In this document: in pieces, positions 55,211 through 63,743 of the stretch
How positions within the stretch are numbered: position 1 is the stretch's first letter
Layout: the number at the start of each line of letters is the position of its first letter
NCBI RefSeq assembly: GCF_016881005.1
Contig: NZ_JACOPV010000002.1
Span: forward strand, 124,001 to 188,000
DNA from: Pseudomonas arcuscaelestis
GTDB taxonomy: Bacteria; Pseudomonadota; Gammaproteobacteria; Pseudomonadales; Pseudomonadaceae
DNA: 64,000 bases
Direction: 5' to 3'
Translations under genes and position numbers: made by a program
The notes under the pieces: generated by a model
What the model saw: only the letters and a program-made list of their open reading frames with translations
Database searches by the model: none
Told to the model about the DNA's origin: nothing

Positions 55211-56002
55211 ATGAATGAAACCTCATCGTTGTGCAATTCTGCGTTTTCCCTGAGCGGCCATACCTTGATGGTCACCGGCGCCTCCAGCGGGATTGGTGCT
55301 CACCTGGCCCGTGTTGCAGGTCGCGCGGGTGCTCGTGTGGTGCTCGCAGCACGGCGCGTGGAACGCTTGCAGGCACTGGCCGAGGTTATCCGCCAGGACG
55401 GTGGCCAGGCGCTGCCAGTGGCGATGGATGTCACCGATCGCGCCAGTGTCGAAGCGGCCTTTGATGCCGCACAAGCCGCCTTCGGGCCGGTTGATCTGGT
55501 GCTTAACAATGCTGGAATTGGCAGCGGTCAGCGGGTGCTGGAGATCAGCGAACTCGATTGGAGCCATATGCTGTCTACCAATCTTGACGGCGTCTGGCGC
55601 GTGGCCCAATGCGCCGCGCAACGTCTGGCTCGCGCCGAGCGCAGCGGCAGTATCGTCAACATCGCCTCCATGCTTGGCCTGCGCGTGGGCATTGGCTACA
55701 GCCATTACTGCACCGCCAAGGCCGGTGTCGTGCAACTGACCAAGTCCCTGGCACTGGAACTGGCCCGCTACGACATTCGCGTCAACGCCATTGCGCCGGG
55801 CTACTTTCAGACCGAAATGACCGATGGCTATTTTGACAGCGAAAAAGGCCAGGCTTACATCCGCAACGCCGTCCCCATGCGTCGCCTCGGACGCCTGGAA
55901 GAACTCGATGGCCCATTCCTGCTGCTGGCCAGCCAGGCCGGTGCCTATATGTCAGGCGCCGTCCTCGCCGTGGATGGTGGGCAACTGGTCGGGAGCCTGT
56001 AG
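55211..56002 (+). CDS. SDR-family oxidoreductase of the fatty-acid cluster
   Basis: A 263-residue classical SDR. TGASSGIG (22-29), NNAGIGSGQ near 100, an NIAS strand with the catalytic Ser, and YCTAK (Tyr-x-x-x-Lys) are all present, with the C-terminal VDGGQLVGSL. It lies 63 bp after the bifunctional gene on the same strand, the last gene before a palindromic terminator. Reduction or oxidation of a hydroxyacyl or alcohol intermediate is plausible. Confidence 0.92.
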   Translation: MNETSSLCNSAFSLSGHTLMVTGASSGIGAHLARVAGRAGARVVLAARRVERLQALAEVIRQDGGQALPVAMDVTDRASVEAAFDAAQAAFGPVDLVLNNAGIGSGQRVLEISELDWSHMLSTNLDGVWRVAQCAAQRLARAERSGSIVNIASMLGLRVGIGYSHYCTAKAGVVQLTKSLALELARYDIRVNAIAPGYFQTEMTDGYFDSEKGQAYIRNAVPMRRLGRLEELDGPFLLLASQAGAYMSGAVLAVDGGQLVGSL

Positions 56003-56015
56003 CGGTACAACAGCA

Positions 56016-56045
56016 GGTAGGAGCGGGATTTATCCCGCTCCTACC
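56016..56045. terminator. Perfect 14-bp hairpin (REP-type) between convergent genes
   Basis: GGTAGGAGCGGGAT pairs exactly with ATCCCGCTCCTACC around a TT loop. The TAGGAGCGGG core is typical of pseudomonad REP palindromes. It lies between the convergent SDR and PPK2 stops and probably serves as a bidirectional terminator or mRNA stabiliser, although a T-run is lacking. Confidence 0.75.
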
Positions 56046-56049
56046 GGGT

Positions 56050-56871
56050 TTAGAAGCGTTCGATAACGCGTTTGAACTGGTAGTTAGGCTCTCGATAGTC
56101 GCCCTTCTTCTGACGCTTGGGCAGCTTGACCTTCTCGCGCGGCACTTCCTTGTAGGGAATACGGCTGAGTAAATCGGAAATGATGTTCAGGCGTGCACGG
56201 CGCTTGTCGTTGGAGTCAGCCACAAACCAGGGCGCATGGCCGGTGTCGGTAGCCTTGAACATGTCGTCGCGGGCGCGGGAATAGTCATACCAGCGGCTAT
56301 ACGACTTGAGGTCCATAGGCGACAGTTTCCAGATTTTACGCCCGTCTTCGATGCGCGCCTCAAGGCGCCGGGTCTGCTCCTCTTCGCTGACTTCCAGCCA
56401 GTACTTGAGCAGAATGACCCCGGAATCGATGATCGCCCGTTCCACGGCAGGCACGGCATCAAGAAACCCTTCAACCTGCTCCTGGCTGCAGAACCCCATT
56501 ACCCGCTCGACACCTGCGCGGTTGTACCAACTGCGGTCGAAAATCACCACTTCACCCGCGGCAGGCAAGTGCGGCAGGTAGCGTTGCAGGTACATCTGGC
56601 TCTTTTCCCGGTCGTTGGGCGCCGGCAATGCCACGACCCGGAACACCCGCGGGCTGACCCGTTCGGTAAGCGCCTTGATCGTGCCGCCTTTGCCTGCCCC
56701 GTCACGGCCTTCGAAAATGACGCAAACTTTGATGCCCTTCTCTTTTACCCACTCCTGCATCTTGACCAGCTCGACATGCAATTGACGCAGCTGCTCGAGG
56801 TAAACCTTGTTTTTCAACTTCCCGCGTTCTTCGGGATTGCCCTTGGGGGCGTGCTTTTTCTCTTTTGCCAT
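56050..56871 (-). CDS. ppk2: Polyphosphate kinase 2
   Basis: A 273-residue PPK2-family phosphotransferase (single P-loop domain). Walker A is EGRDGAGKGGT (54-64), Walker B is VIFDRSWYNRAGVE (about 107-121), and the lid region has LEARIEDGRKIWKLSPMD. It transfers phosphate between polyphosphate and nucleoside phosphates. Length and sequence fit class I (NDP-using), which works in both directions in vivo. GAGG precedes the ATG. It is convergent with the fatty-acid cluster and lies downstream of the second regulator; no functional link is evident. Confidence 0.94.
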   Translation of the reverse strand: MAKEKKHAPKGNPEERGKLKNKVYLEQLRQLHVELVKMQEWVKEKGIKVCVIFEGRDGAGKGGTIKALTERVSPRVFRVVALPAPNDREKSQMYLQRYLPHLPAAGEVVIFDRSWYNRAGVERVMGFCSQEQVEGFLDAVPAVERAIIDSGVILLKYWLEVSEEEQTRRLEARIEDGRKIWKLSPMDLKSYSRWYDYSRARDDMFKATDTGHAPWFVADSNDKRRARLNIISDLLSRIPYKEVPREKVKLPKRQKKGDYREPNYQFKRVIERF

Positions 56872-57063
56872 GTCCAGACCTCACACACGTAAGTAACCGA
56901 CTACTGATAGACCAAACCTGCCAAGGACGCCATCAGCCCGCAGATCGCAGCGTAACCAACCTAGCGTAGCGCCAGTGGTGAAACGTACACGTCATTTGTG
57001 CTCAAAATTATCAAACGACCGCGAGGAGTCTAATGCCCTTGTGCCGATGCCCTCTGTCTCAAA

Positions 57064-58740
57064 TCAATAGCCGCGCCTGGAACCCGCCAACGCCGCTGGC
57101 GACTCGAGTTCGATGAGAAATGTCGTTTCGCCGTTTTCACGCACATCACGAAAGCTACCCTCCATCGACTGGCTCAGGTGGCGACACAGCTGCAAGGCCA
57201 GCCCCTGGCGATGCACCAGCGGCTGGCTAAGCCCAACGGCCAGGTTCAGGGTGACCATACCGTTGAGCTGCATGCGAGTGGTCAGGCTGATGGTGAGCGG
57301 TGTTTGCGGCACCGCCTCATTCAGGTACTGCAGCAATGTGCCGAGCAACTCACCGAAGCGATCGCCATCGATCCACAGCTGCCGTGCACTCACGCCTGTG
57401 CAATCCAGTGCCGGCGCCACCGCGAGGGTGGCAAGGCGTGCCTCCAACCACGCGACGATGTCCAACTGAGTCGGCACCTGTGCAGGATGCTGTTGCTCCA
57501 GGCTAAGCAGTTGCTCCAGTTGATGGAGGCGACCACTGAGTTTTTGCAGGGCAGCCTGCCCTACTGGAGGCAGAATCGCTTTGCCAAGGCCTGTCAGCAA
57601 ACGCTGCAGCGGTTCATTCAGGTCCTCATAAACCACGCGGGCAAAGCGGGTGACCTCTCGATAGCGCGACTCAGCCTGTTCATGGGCATCACGCAGTTGA
57701 CCGAGCAGCACATGCCGGTCGGTCAAATCCTCGAAACTGCCAACCATGCCTTGAACCACGTCATTTCCATCAAGCCAGGGCTCGGCCCAGAACTGCAGGT
57801 AGTGCGGTTCGCCCAGGAATTCAACGGCGACCTGCGCGTTGAACGACTCGCCCTTTTCGATACAGGCTTCATAGCGCGACTGGTACCAACGCCCTTGTTC
57901 CGGTGTAAACCAGAACGCATCGTCCAACCGCTGTCCCAAAACTCGCTCCAACGAAGTGTGGTGCAAGGTCAGGAAGGGTTGGTTGCACATCAGCAAGCGA
58001 CCTTCTCGGTCACGCACGAACATTGGCTTGGCCGATGCTTCGAGCATGGCCCGCAACAAGGCTTGCCGGTTTGCGTCAGGATGGCTGTTGTTCTGCTCGG
58101 CGGGAACCGTCAGCGCCAGCAGGCTTGGTGTGCCGATACCGTTGCGCTGCGCTATGTTGGCCAGGGCCAGGCGCGAGTCGACCTGCAGTTTGTCCTGCAA
58201 TCGAGTCTTGTAAGTGCTGACGGTCTTGTAGCTGATCGCCAATTGCTCGGCGATCGCCTGGTTCGAGCAGCCTTCGCTGATCAGCCCCAGCACGGTCAAT
58301 TCCCGTGCTGAGAGCGCGTCCAGTTCGTTGCCTCCCCCCGCAACCGCCGCGCCACGCGCGTCACGAGGAAAATAACGCCGCCCATGAGACACGGCGCCCA
58401 GGGCGCGCTCAAGCTCCAGCAGGTCGTCGTGTTTACTGACAAAACCGTCGGCTCCCGCCTGCCCACACAACCGGGCAAACTGATGGGGACTTTGCGTGGT
58501 GTACACCAATACCTGCAAGCTCGAATCACGCAGCTTCAAGCGGCGCATCAGATCCAGGCCGCCGAGCCCGGTAATTGCCAGTTCCAGCACCACCAACTGC
58601 GGTGATTCGCTACGTGCCTGCAGCAACGCATCCTGGCCGTTGTCCGCCTCGGCGACCAGTTGATACCCAAGCCGCTCCAGCACCTGGCGCAGCGCCAAAC
58701 GCAACAGCGGTAATGGCTCGACAATCATCACCCGGCTCAT
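57064..58740 (-). CDS. Receiver-LuxR-PAS-degenerate kinase regulator (copy 2)
   Basis: A 558-residue paralogue of the regulator at 26501. Its receiver (1-115) lacks the phosphoacceptor Asp: position 53 is Glu (LVVLELAIT), and the acidic pair is Glu8-Pro9, though Lys103 (FVSKHD) remains. The LuxR helix-turn-helix (LSARELTVLGLISEGCSNQA) is intact at about 143-205. The PAS domain (AKPMFVRDREGRLLMCNQPF) resembles BvgS/EvgS. The kinase-like tail has Tyr where the phosphoacceptor His is expected (VVYEDLNEPLQ) and a decayed ATPase end (GLALQLCRHLSQSMEGSF). It is divergent from the giant autotransporter at 58893. GGAG precedes the ATG. Confidence 0.92.
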   Translation of the reverse strand: MSRVMIVEPLPLLRLALRQVLERLGYQLVAEADNGQDALLQARSESPQLVVLELAITGLGGLDLMRRLKLRDSSLQVLVYTTQSPHQFARLCGQAGADGFVSKHDDLLELERALGAVSHGRRYFPRDARGAAVAGGGNELDALSARELTVLGLISEGCSNQAIAEQLAISYKTVSTYKTRLQDKLQVDSRLALANIAQRNGIGTPSLLALTVPAEQNNSHPDANRQALLRAMLEASAKPMFVRDREGRLLMCNQPFLTLHHTSLERVLGQRLDDAFWFTPEQGRWYQSRYEACIEKGESFNAQVAVEFLGEPHYLQFWAEPWLDGNDVVQGMVGSFEDLTDRHVLLGQLRDAHEQAESRYREVTRFARVVYEDLNEPLQRLLTGLGKAILPPVGQAALQKLSGRLHQLEQLLSLEQQHPAQVPTQLDIVAWLEARLATLAVAPALDCTGVSARQLWIDGDRFGELLGTLLQYLNEAVPQTPLTISLTTRMQLNGMVTLNLAVGLSQPLVHRQGLALQLCRHLSQSMEGSFRDVRENGETTFLIELESPAALAGSRRGY

Positions 58741-58808
58741 CAGACGACTCCCTCCCGGTCACCCAGGACCGGAAGAACAAGCCTAGACCAGCGCTGCCTT
58801 CAGCGAAG

Positions 58809-58841
58809 CTCCTACACACGACTAAGGCGACTCCTACAGAG
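58809..58841 (+). promoter_or_regulatory. Direct repeats CTCCTACA with 22-bp period
   Basis: CTCCTACA occurs at 58809-58816 and again at 58831-58838, two helical turns apart on the same face of DNA. The second copy extends to TCCTACAGAG, identical to the motif before autotransporter 1. The layout fits binding by dimers of the adjacent LuxR-type regulator. Confidence 0.5.
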
Positions 58842-58848
58842 CAACTCC

Positions 58849-58860
58849 CTGCCTAGGCAG
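58849..58860. promoter_or_regulatory. Palindrome CTGCCTAGGCAG
   Basis: A perfect 12-bp dyad lies just downstream of the CTCCTACA repeats and 32 bp before the autotransporter ATG. Its core GCCTAGGC also occurs in the palindrome at 4507-4520. Confidence 0.35.
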
Positions 58861-58892
58861 AGACTTGTGCTCAAGAATTATTGGAGGTCGTC

Positions 58893-61800
58893 ATGAAAAA
58901 TGTCAGCGAAATTGCACTGCCTCTGGACCACTTGGCGCACAACCGCCTGGCCCTGGCTATCAGTCTCATTCTGGGAAGCATGTGTTACCTCTCGGTAAAG
59001 GACGTTGAGGCAGAAGAAGCCGTGGTAACCATCGAGCGCCTGGACGACCACCCGCCTTCTGCTGCTGCATTGCAACTGGGCCCCTTGCTTGGGCTACTCG
59101 GCGTACCAGCCCCGATTACGGTTACCGTGGCCAACGGCGTGGGTATTGTTAGCGGCGCCGCCGACAGTTCCAGCGTCTACCTGCGTGCGGCCAATGCTAC
59201 CGGCGTGAAGGCCGGCGCCGCGATACAAATCAGCTTCGAGCAAGGCAGCGTCGTCAACAGTGCGGTAACCGGCGCTACTGCCAATGGCCAGAAAGCCCTA
59301 TTGGCCGTGGATGGTGGTAGGATCAGCGGCACTGGAGTACGTATCGAAATGCACCCGCAAACTGCCTTGGGCGTGCCGTTTACCGCCAGCAACATGACCG
59401 GCGTCACGGTGCAGAGCGGCGGCGTGATCAGCCTCGACAACAGTCAGGTGAGCATGGGCAGCACCACCGGCAACAATAACGTGGCACTGCTGGCCAACGG
59501 TGTGAGCAGCGCCATTGACTTCAGCGGCGGCTCGATCAGCACGATAGCCAAAGGCTCCACCGCCGTGCTGGCTCAGGATGGCGGCAGCATCATGCTGAGC
59601 AAAGGCACCACGATAACAAGCAGCGGTGCCGTGCTCGGTACCAACATCAGTCATGGCCTGAAGGCCGAATCCGGCAGCCGTATCAACGCCAGCGACATCA
59701 CCGTCAACACCAGCGCTACGGCAGCCAGTGGTGCCCGTGCCGAGGGTAATAGCGAAATTGTACTGCGTGACAGCACTTTCAACGCCACCAACGCCGCAAC
59801 CAGCACGACCACCACTGCGGTATTGCACGCCCTGGGTGGCTCGCAGATCAGCGGCAGCGGTCTTGAAATCAGTTCCACCGGCACCCACGTTGCCGGCACC
59901 CGGGCCGAGGCCAGCAGCATTTCGCTCAAGGACAGCCACATCTCGGTCAGCGGTGGCGGCAACACGGCCAACCCCAGCGCAGCAGCCAGGGCAATGGCCG
60001 GCGGCAGTCTGGTTATCGATAACAGCGTTCTGCAAACGCAGGGCATCTTCGGTCACGGGGTGTCGGTCGAAGGCGCCGACAGCCAGGCACTGGTCTCCAA
60101 CAGCAGCCTATCGGTGCTCGGTGCGCGTGCTATCGGCCTGAATATTGTCTCCGGCGCCCAGGCACAGGTAGAAAACAGCCAGATTGCCGTTGACGCCCTC
60201 AATGCCACCGGCCCCTGGTCCCCCGGAGTCCTGGTCGAGGGTTCGGGGTCGCGCCTGGTGCTTACCGACAGCCAGGTACGCACCTCGCCTAAATCGAGTT
60301 TTGGCATCAGCGCAGGCGACGGCGCCGACATTCAGATCAGCAACTCCAGCGTCAGCACCCAAGGCAACTACGCCACCGGGATCAGCGCAGGCAATGCCAC
60401 GGTCAGCGCTGACAACGTCAACGTTTATACCGCCGGCGACGACAACGCCATCGGTGTAGTCGCCAACCAGAACGCCAAGGTGACCCTGAACGGCGGCACG
60501 GTGACCACCCGCGGCAATGGCTCGCCAGTGCAATCGAACCTGACCTTTCCCCATGCCCTGGTTTCGCGCAACGAAGGCGCCCTGCTGATTGCCAACGGCA
60601 CGCGCTTGCTCACCCAAGGCTCACAAGCCTACGGCGCCGCCGTGGATGACGGCGGTAGCATGCAGCTCAACGGCGTTTCAGTAAAAACCGAAGGCGACCG
60701 CTCCATTGGCCTATATGCAGGTGTCGGCGGTATCAAACCCGGTAACGTTGTACTCGAGGCCAACAGCGTCACCGTCCAGACCCTGGGCGCCAATGCCAGC
60801 GGTGCTCGAGTGAGTCGTAACTTCAAGGACAGCCAGACCGCAACCCTGGACCTTAAGGACTCCAGCATCCGAACCTCGGGCGACAATTCTGCAGCCCTGC
60901 ACGCCGAGCGCGGTGGCCAATTGAATGCCGCGAACACAGTTGCCAGTACCAGCGGTTCGGGCGCCCACGGTGTGCTGGTGAGCAGCGCACCCAGCGCGGC
61001 GATCCTGTCGCAGGCCAGCGTTATTACCCAGGGTGCTGATGCGCACGGGATGCTGGTCAAGGACGGCGGCCAGTTAAGCGCCGAGCAAACCACGGTCAGC
61101 GCCGCCGGCAGCACTGCATCGGCGCTGTACCTGCAAGGCAGCGACATGGCCGTGAGCAAGGCCGAGGTGCGCAGCAGCGTGCTGCACAACCAGCAAGGGG
61201 CAACCCTCGCGATTGACGGCGTTGCCGAGGCTGACCTTGAGGATGTAATCGCTGGTGGTAGCGGCCATTGGCTGCATGTCGACGCCGGGGCAACAGCGCC
61301 AGGCCTTGCCACCATCAAACTGAGCAGTTCCCAGGTCAACGGCGCCGCAACCACCGCCCAGGACAGCAACTCGACCCTGAGCATGAGCAATACCAGCCTG
61401 TGGAAACTCACCGGCAACTCGAACCTGAGCAGCCTTGGCAACGACCACAGCCTGATCGACTTCAGCGCACCGGGCGGCAGCAGCTACAAGACCCTCACCG
61501 TCAACCAGTACCAAGGCAACAACGGCACCATCGCCCTCAATACCTACCTCTACGACGACCAGTCGCCGTCGGACAAACTGGTGATCGATGGCGGCCAGGC
61601 CAGTGGTAGCAGCAATCTGCAGATCAAGAACGCCGGTGGCCCCGGTGCCTTGACCAGCGGCAATGGTATTCAGGTGGTCGATGCCATCAATGGCGGTACC
61701 ACCCAGGCGCAAGCGTTCAGATTGCTCAGCCGGGTCAAGGCGGGCCCATATGAGTACACCTTGCACCGCGCCAGTCTCGACGACAGCAACGCCCAGGCCT

Positions 61801-63029
61801 GGTATCTGCGCTCAACCCAGGACGCGGTGCCTGTCGATCCAAAACCACAACCTGACCCCGACGATGATGATGACGATCCGAAACCTGTAGACCCCATCGA
61901 CAAGCCCATTGTTAAACCTCCCGTGGTAATCCCTCCTGTAGTAAAGCCTCCTGTAGTAGTGCCTCCCGTAGTAGTGCCTCCCGTCGTGGAGCCACCGGTG
62001 GTAGCGCCCCCTGCCCCACAACCTGCACGCCAAGTGCCCAACTACCGCCCGGAAACCTCGTTGTACAGCGCCATTCCCGGGATGACCCTGCGCTATAGCC
62101 GCATGCTGGTTGATACCCTGCATGAGCGCATGGGCGAAGAGGTGCGCAGCGCCGTCGATCCATTGCCAAGTGAGGCGCAGAGCGACTACGGTCCGTCGCT
62201 GGGCTGGGGCCGACTGATCTATGGCCAGGGTGATCAGAGCCTGGGCAATGGCAGCCGCGTCGACTACAGCCAGCAAGCTTTTCAGGTGGGTATCGACCTG
62301 TACCACAGTGAAGACACCGACGGCAGTTCCAATCAGGCAGGCCTGTCGCTGTCCGCCGGCAAGATCGCCGGAGATGTCGAACACACCGACGGCAGTGCAG
62401 CCGGCGATGCCAAGGTGCGCGCCACTGGCCTCGGTGGCTACTGGACCCACTACGGGGCGGCAGGTTGGTACCTGGATGGCGTAATGCATTTTAACCACTT
62501 TGATATCCAGGCCCACCCTGATGACCTGCCGCGGTTGAAAACCAAGGGCAAGGGCATTACCGCCTCGCTGGAAGCCGGTTACCCGTTCAAGCTGAACAAG
62601 GACGAATCGCTGAAGATCGAGCCGCAAGCCCAGGTGATTGTCAGCAAGATCAAAATCAACGACAGCCACGACGCCGCCGCCGATGTGCGCTTTGAAGACG
62701 TCGACTCCCTGACCGGGCGCCTCGGGGTACGCCTCGACAAGGACCTGTTCCGTGAAGACGACAAGGGTAAATTGCACCGTACCAACGTGTGGATTCGCCC
62801 CAGTGTCTGGCACGAGTTCAAGAGCCAGCCGAAAACCGAGTTTTCTTCAAACGATGGTTTTATCCCCTTCACCACCGACATGGGCGGAACCTGGACCGAA
62901 CTGAACCTGGGCGTGGATTACAAGGTCAGCGAAAAAACCACCATCCATTTGTCTGGCGGTTACGAGAAAGGCCTGGACAGCGACAGCCACGGCTATGAAG
63001 GCATCCTTGGCATCAAGGTAAAGTTCTGA
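58893..63029 (+). CDS. Pertactin/AIDA-like autotransporter (copy 2)
   Basis: A 1378-residue type Va autotransporter. The long signal region (1 to about 40) has the hydrophobic ALAISLILGSMCYLSV stretch. A beta-helical passenger of some 900 residues is full of short SG/NS/DGG turns and ends in a pertactin-type unit (NTSLWKLTGNSNLSSLGNDH). Residues about 980-1050 form a linker with six consecutive Asp and then KPPVV/VPPVV repeats. The C-terminal barrel (about 1090-1378) ends ILGIKVKF. GGAGG precedes the ATG at 58893; a TTG 12 bp earlier is open but unnecessary. It is divergent from its regulator copy. Surface adhesion is the likely role. Confidence 0.94.
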   Translation: MKNVSEIALPLDHLAHNRLALAISLILGSMCYLSVKDVEAEEAVVTIERLDDHPPSAAALQLGPLLGLLGVPAPITVTVANGVGIVSGAADSSSVYLRAANATGVKAGAAIQISFEQGSVVNSAVTGATANGQKALLAVDGGRISGTGVRIEMHPQTALGVPFTASNMTGVTVQSGGVISLDNSQVSMGSTTGNNNVALLANGVSSAIDFSGGSISTIAKGSTAVLAQDGGSIMLSKGTTITSSGAVLGTNISHGLKAESGSRINASDITVNTSATAASGARAEGNSEIVLRDSTFNATNAATSTTTTAVLHALGGSQISGSGLEISSTGTHVAGTRAEASSISLKDSHISVSGGGNTANPSAAARAMAGGSLVIDNSVLQTQGIFGHGVSVEGADSQALVSNSSLSVLGARAIGLNIVSGAQAQVENSQIAVDALNATGPWSPGVLVEGSGSRLVLTDSQVRTSPKSSFGISAGDGADIQISNSSVSTQGNYATGISAGNATVSADNVNVYTAGDDNAIGVVANQNAKVTLNGGTVTTRGNGSPVQSNLTFPHALVSRNEGALLIANGTRLLTQGSQAYGAAVDDGGSMQLNGVSVKTEGDRSIGLYAGVGGIKPGNVVLEANSVTVQTLGANASGARVSRNFKDSQTATLDLKDSSIRTSGDNSAALHAERGGQLNAANTVASTSGSGAHGVLVSSAPSAAILSQASVITQGADAHGMLVKDGGQLSAEQTTVSAAGSTASALYLQGSDMAVSKAEVRSSVLHNQQGATLAIDGVAEADLEDVIAGGSGHWLHVDAGATAPGLATIKLSSSQVNGAATTAQDSNSTLSMSNTSLWKLTGNSNLSSLGNDHSLIDFSAPGGSSYKTLTVNQYQGNNGTIALNTYLYDDQSPSDKLVIDGGQASGSSNLQIKNAGGPGALTSGNGIQVVDAINGGTTQAQAFRLLSRVKAGPYEYTLHRASLDDSNAQAWYLRSTQDAVPVDPKPQPDPDDDDDDPKPVDPIDKPIVKPPVVIPPVVKPPVVVPPVVVPPVVEPPVVAPPAPQPARQVPNYRPETSLYSAIPGMTLRYSRMLVDTLHERMGEEVRSAVDPLPSEAQSDYGPSLGWGRLIYGQGDQSLGNGSRVDYSQQAFQVGIDLYHSEDTDGSSNQAGLSLSAGKIAGDVEHTDGSAAGDAKVRATGLGGYWTHYGAAGWYLDGVMHFNHFDIQAHPDDLPRLKTKGKGITASLEAGYPFKLNKDESLKIEPQAQVIVSKIKINDSHDAAADVRFEDVDSLTGRLGVRLDKDLFREDDKGKLHRTNVWIRPSVWHEFKSQPKTEFSSNDGFIPFTTDMGGTWTELNLGVDYKVSEKTTIHLSGGYEKGLDSDSHGYEGILGIKVKF

Positions 63030-63281
63030 CGCATGTACTACTTAACTTCGCTTATCAGGGCCCGACACGTTCGGGTCCTGTGCATTTCTAATTTCTGCGG
63101 AACTATTCTGAACGCTAAAATCTATACAAATAACTAGCATTTGCATCCATCGAATACACCGCCCCTTATTGCATGTTGCGAGCTTTGACGCTTAGAGCCT
63201 TTTGTCGATTTAAAGGTCCGCGGTTAGCCCCTTCAAGTGAGTAGGTCTACTCTACATCCAGGTCTGCCTGGAGCGCGTTCC

Positions 63282-63449
63282 ATGCCATCGGCTGAAGAAC
63301 AAAAACCTGTGCGTCGCAAAGAGGCGTTGCTGTTCATCTTCCTCGTCGCCTGCCTGTTCCCCTTGCTATCGGTGGCTATCGTCGGTGGCTACGGTTTCAT
63401 CATCTGGTTTTTACAAATGCTCTACGGACCGCCTGGTCCGCCTAACTGA
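63282..63449 (+). CDS. napE: Periplasmic nitrate reductase component NapE
   Basis: A 55-residue single-span membrane protein typical of NapE: a charged N-terminus (EEQKPVRRKEALLFIF), one long hydrophobic helix (LVACLFPLLSVAIVGGYGF) and a short tail. I chose the ATG at 63282 because GGAG precedes it by eight bases and it gives the normal NapE length; the frame is open from a GTG at 63237. It opens the nap operon. I see no convincing FNR/Anr site in the 252 bp upstream (63030-63281), which also holds a weak hairpin after the autotransporter (GGCCCGA / TCGGGTCC) without a T-run. Confidence 0.88.
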   Translation: MPSAEEQKPVRRKEALLFIFLVACLFPLLSVAIVGGYGFIIWFLQMLYGPPGPPN

Positions 63450-63482
63450 TTGGCATTTTTTAATGTCTGTTGGAGCCAGTGC

Positions 63483-63743
63483 ATGGACGAAACGCTACAT
63501 ATTGCCAGCCTTGTTGTACTTGCCCGCCCGCAATTGCTGGAAGCGGTAAAGGCTAACTTGCGCCTGCTTGAGGGCCTTGAATTGCATCAGGAAAGTGCCG
63601 CCGGAAAGTTGGTGGTGGTGCTTGAAACAGCGGATGAACATCAGATTCTGCAACGCATAGAGCAGATCAACAATTTACCCGGCGTGCTCAATGCGGCGTT
63701 GATCTATCACGAACTCCTCGACCCTGCAGGAGAAGCCGAATGA
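63483..63743 (+). CDS. napD: NapA chaperone NapD
   Basis: An 86-residue NapD with ferredoxin-like fold ([17 protein letters not shown], then [20 protein letters not shown]). It binds the Tat signal of NapA and holds it until the molybdenum cofactor and 4Fe-4S cluster are inserted. GGAG precedes the ATG at 63483; the frame is open upstream to 63450. It lies 33 bp after napE, leaving no room for napF, and its stop overlaps the napA start by ATGA. Confidence 0.92.
   Translation: MDETLHIASLVVLARPQLLEAVKANLRLLEGLELHQESAAGKLVVVLETADEHQILQRIEQINNLPGVLNAALIYHELLDPAGEAE

Noticed and set aside
61831..62040. Pro/Val-rich DNA repeats considered as a separate element
   Set aside because: They are short codon-level repeats of a PPVV linker within autotransporter 2.
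63030..63281. FNR/Anr box or NarL sites upstream of napE
   Set aside because: The closest match (TTGCATCCATCGAA) misses several consensus positions of TTGAT-N4-ATCAA, so I do not call a site.
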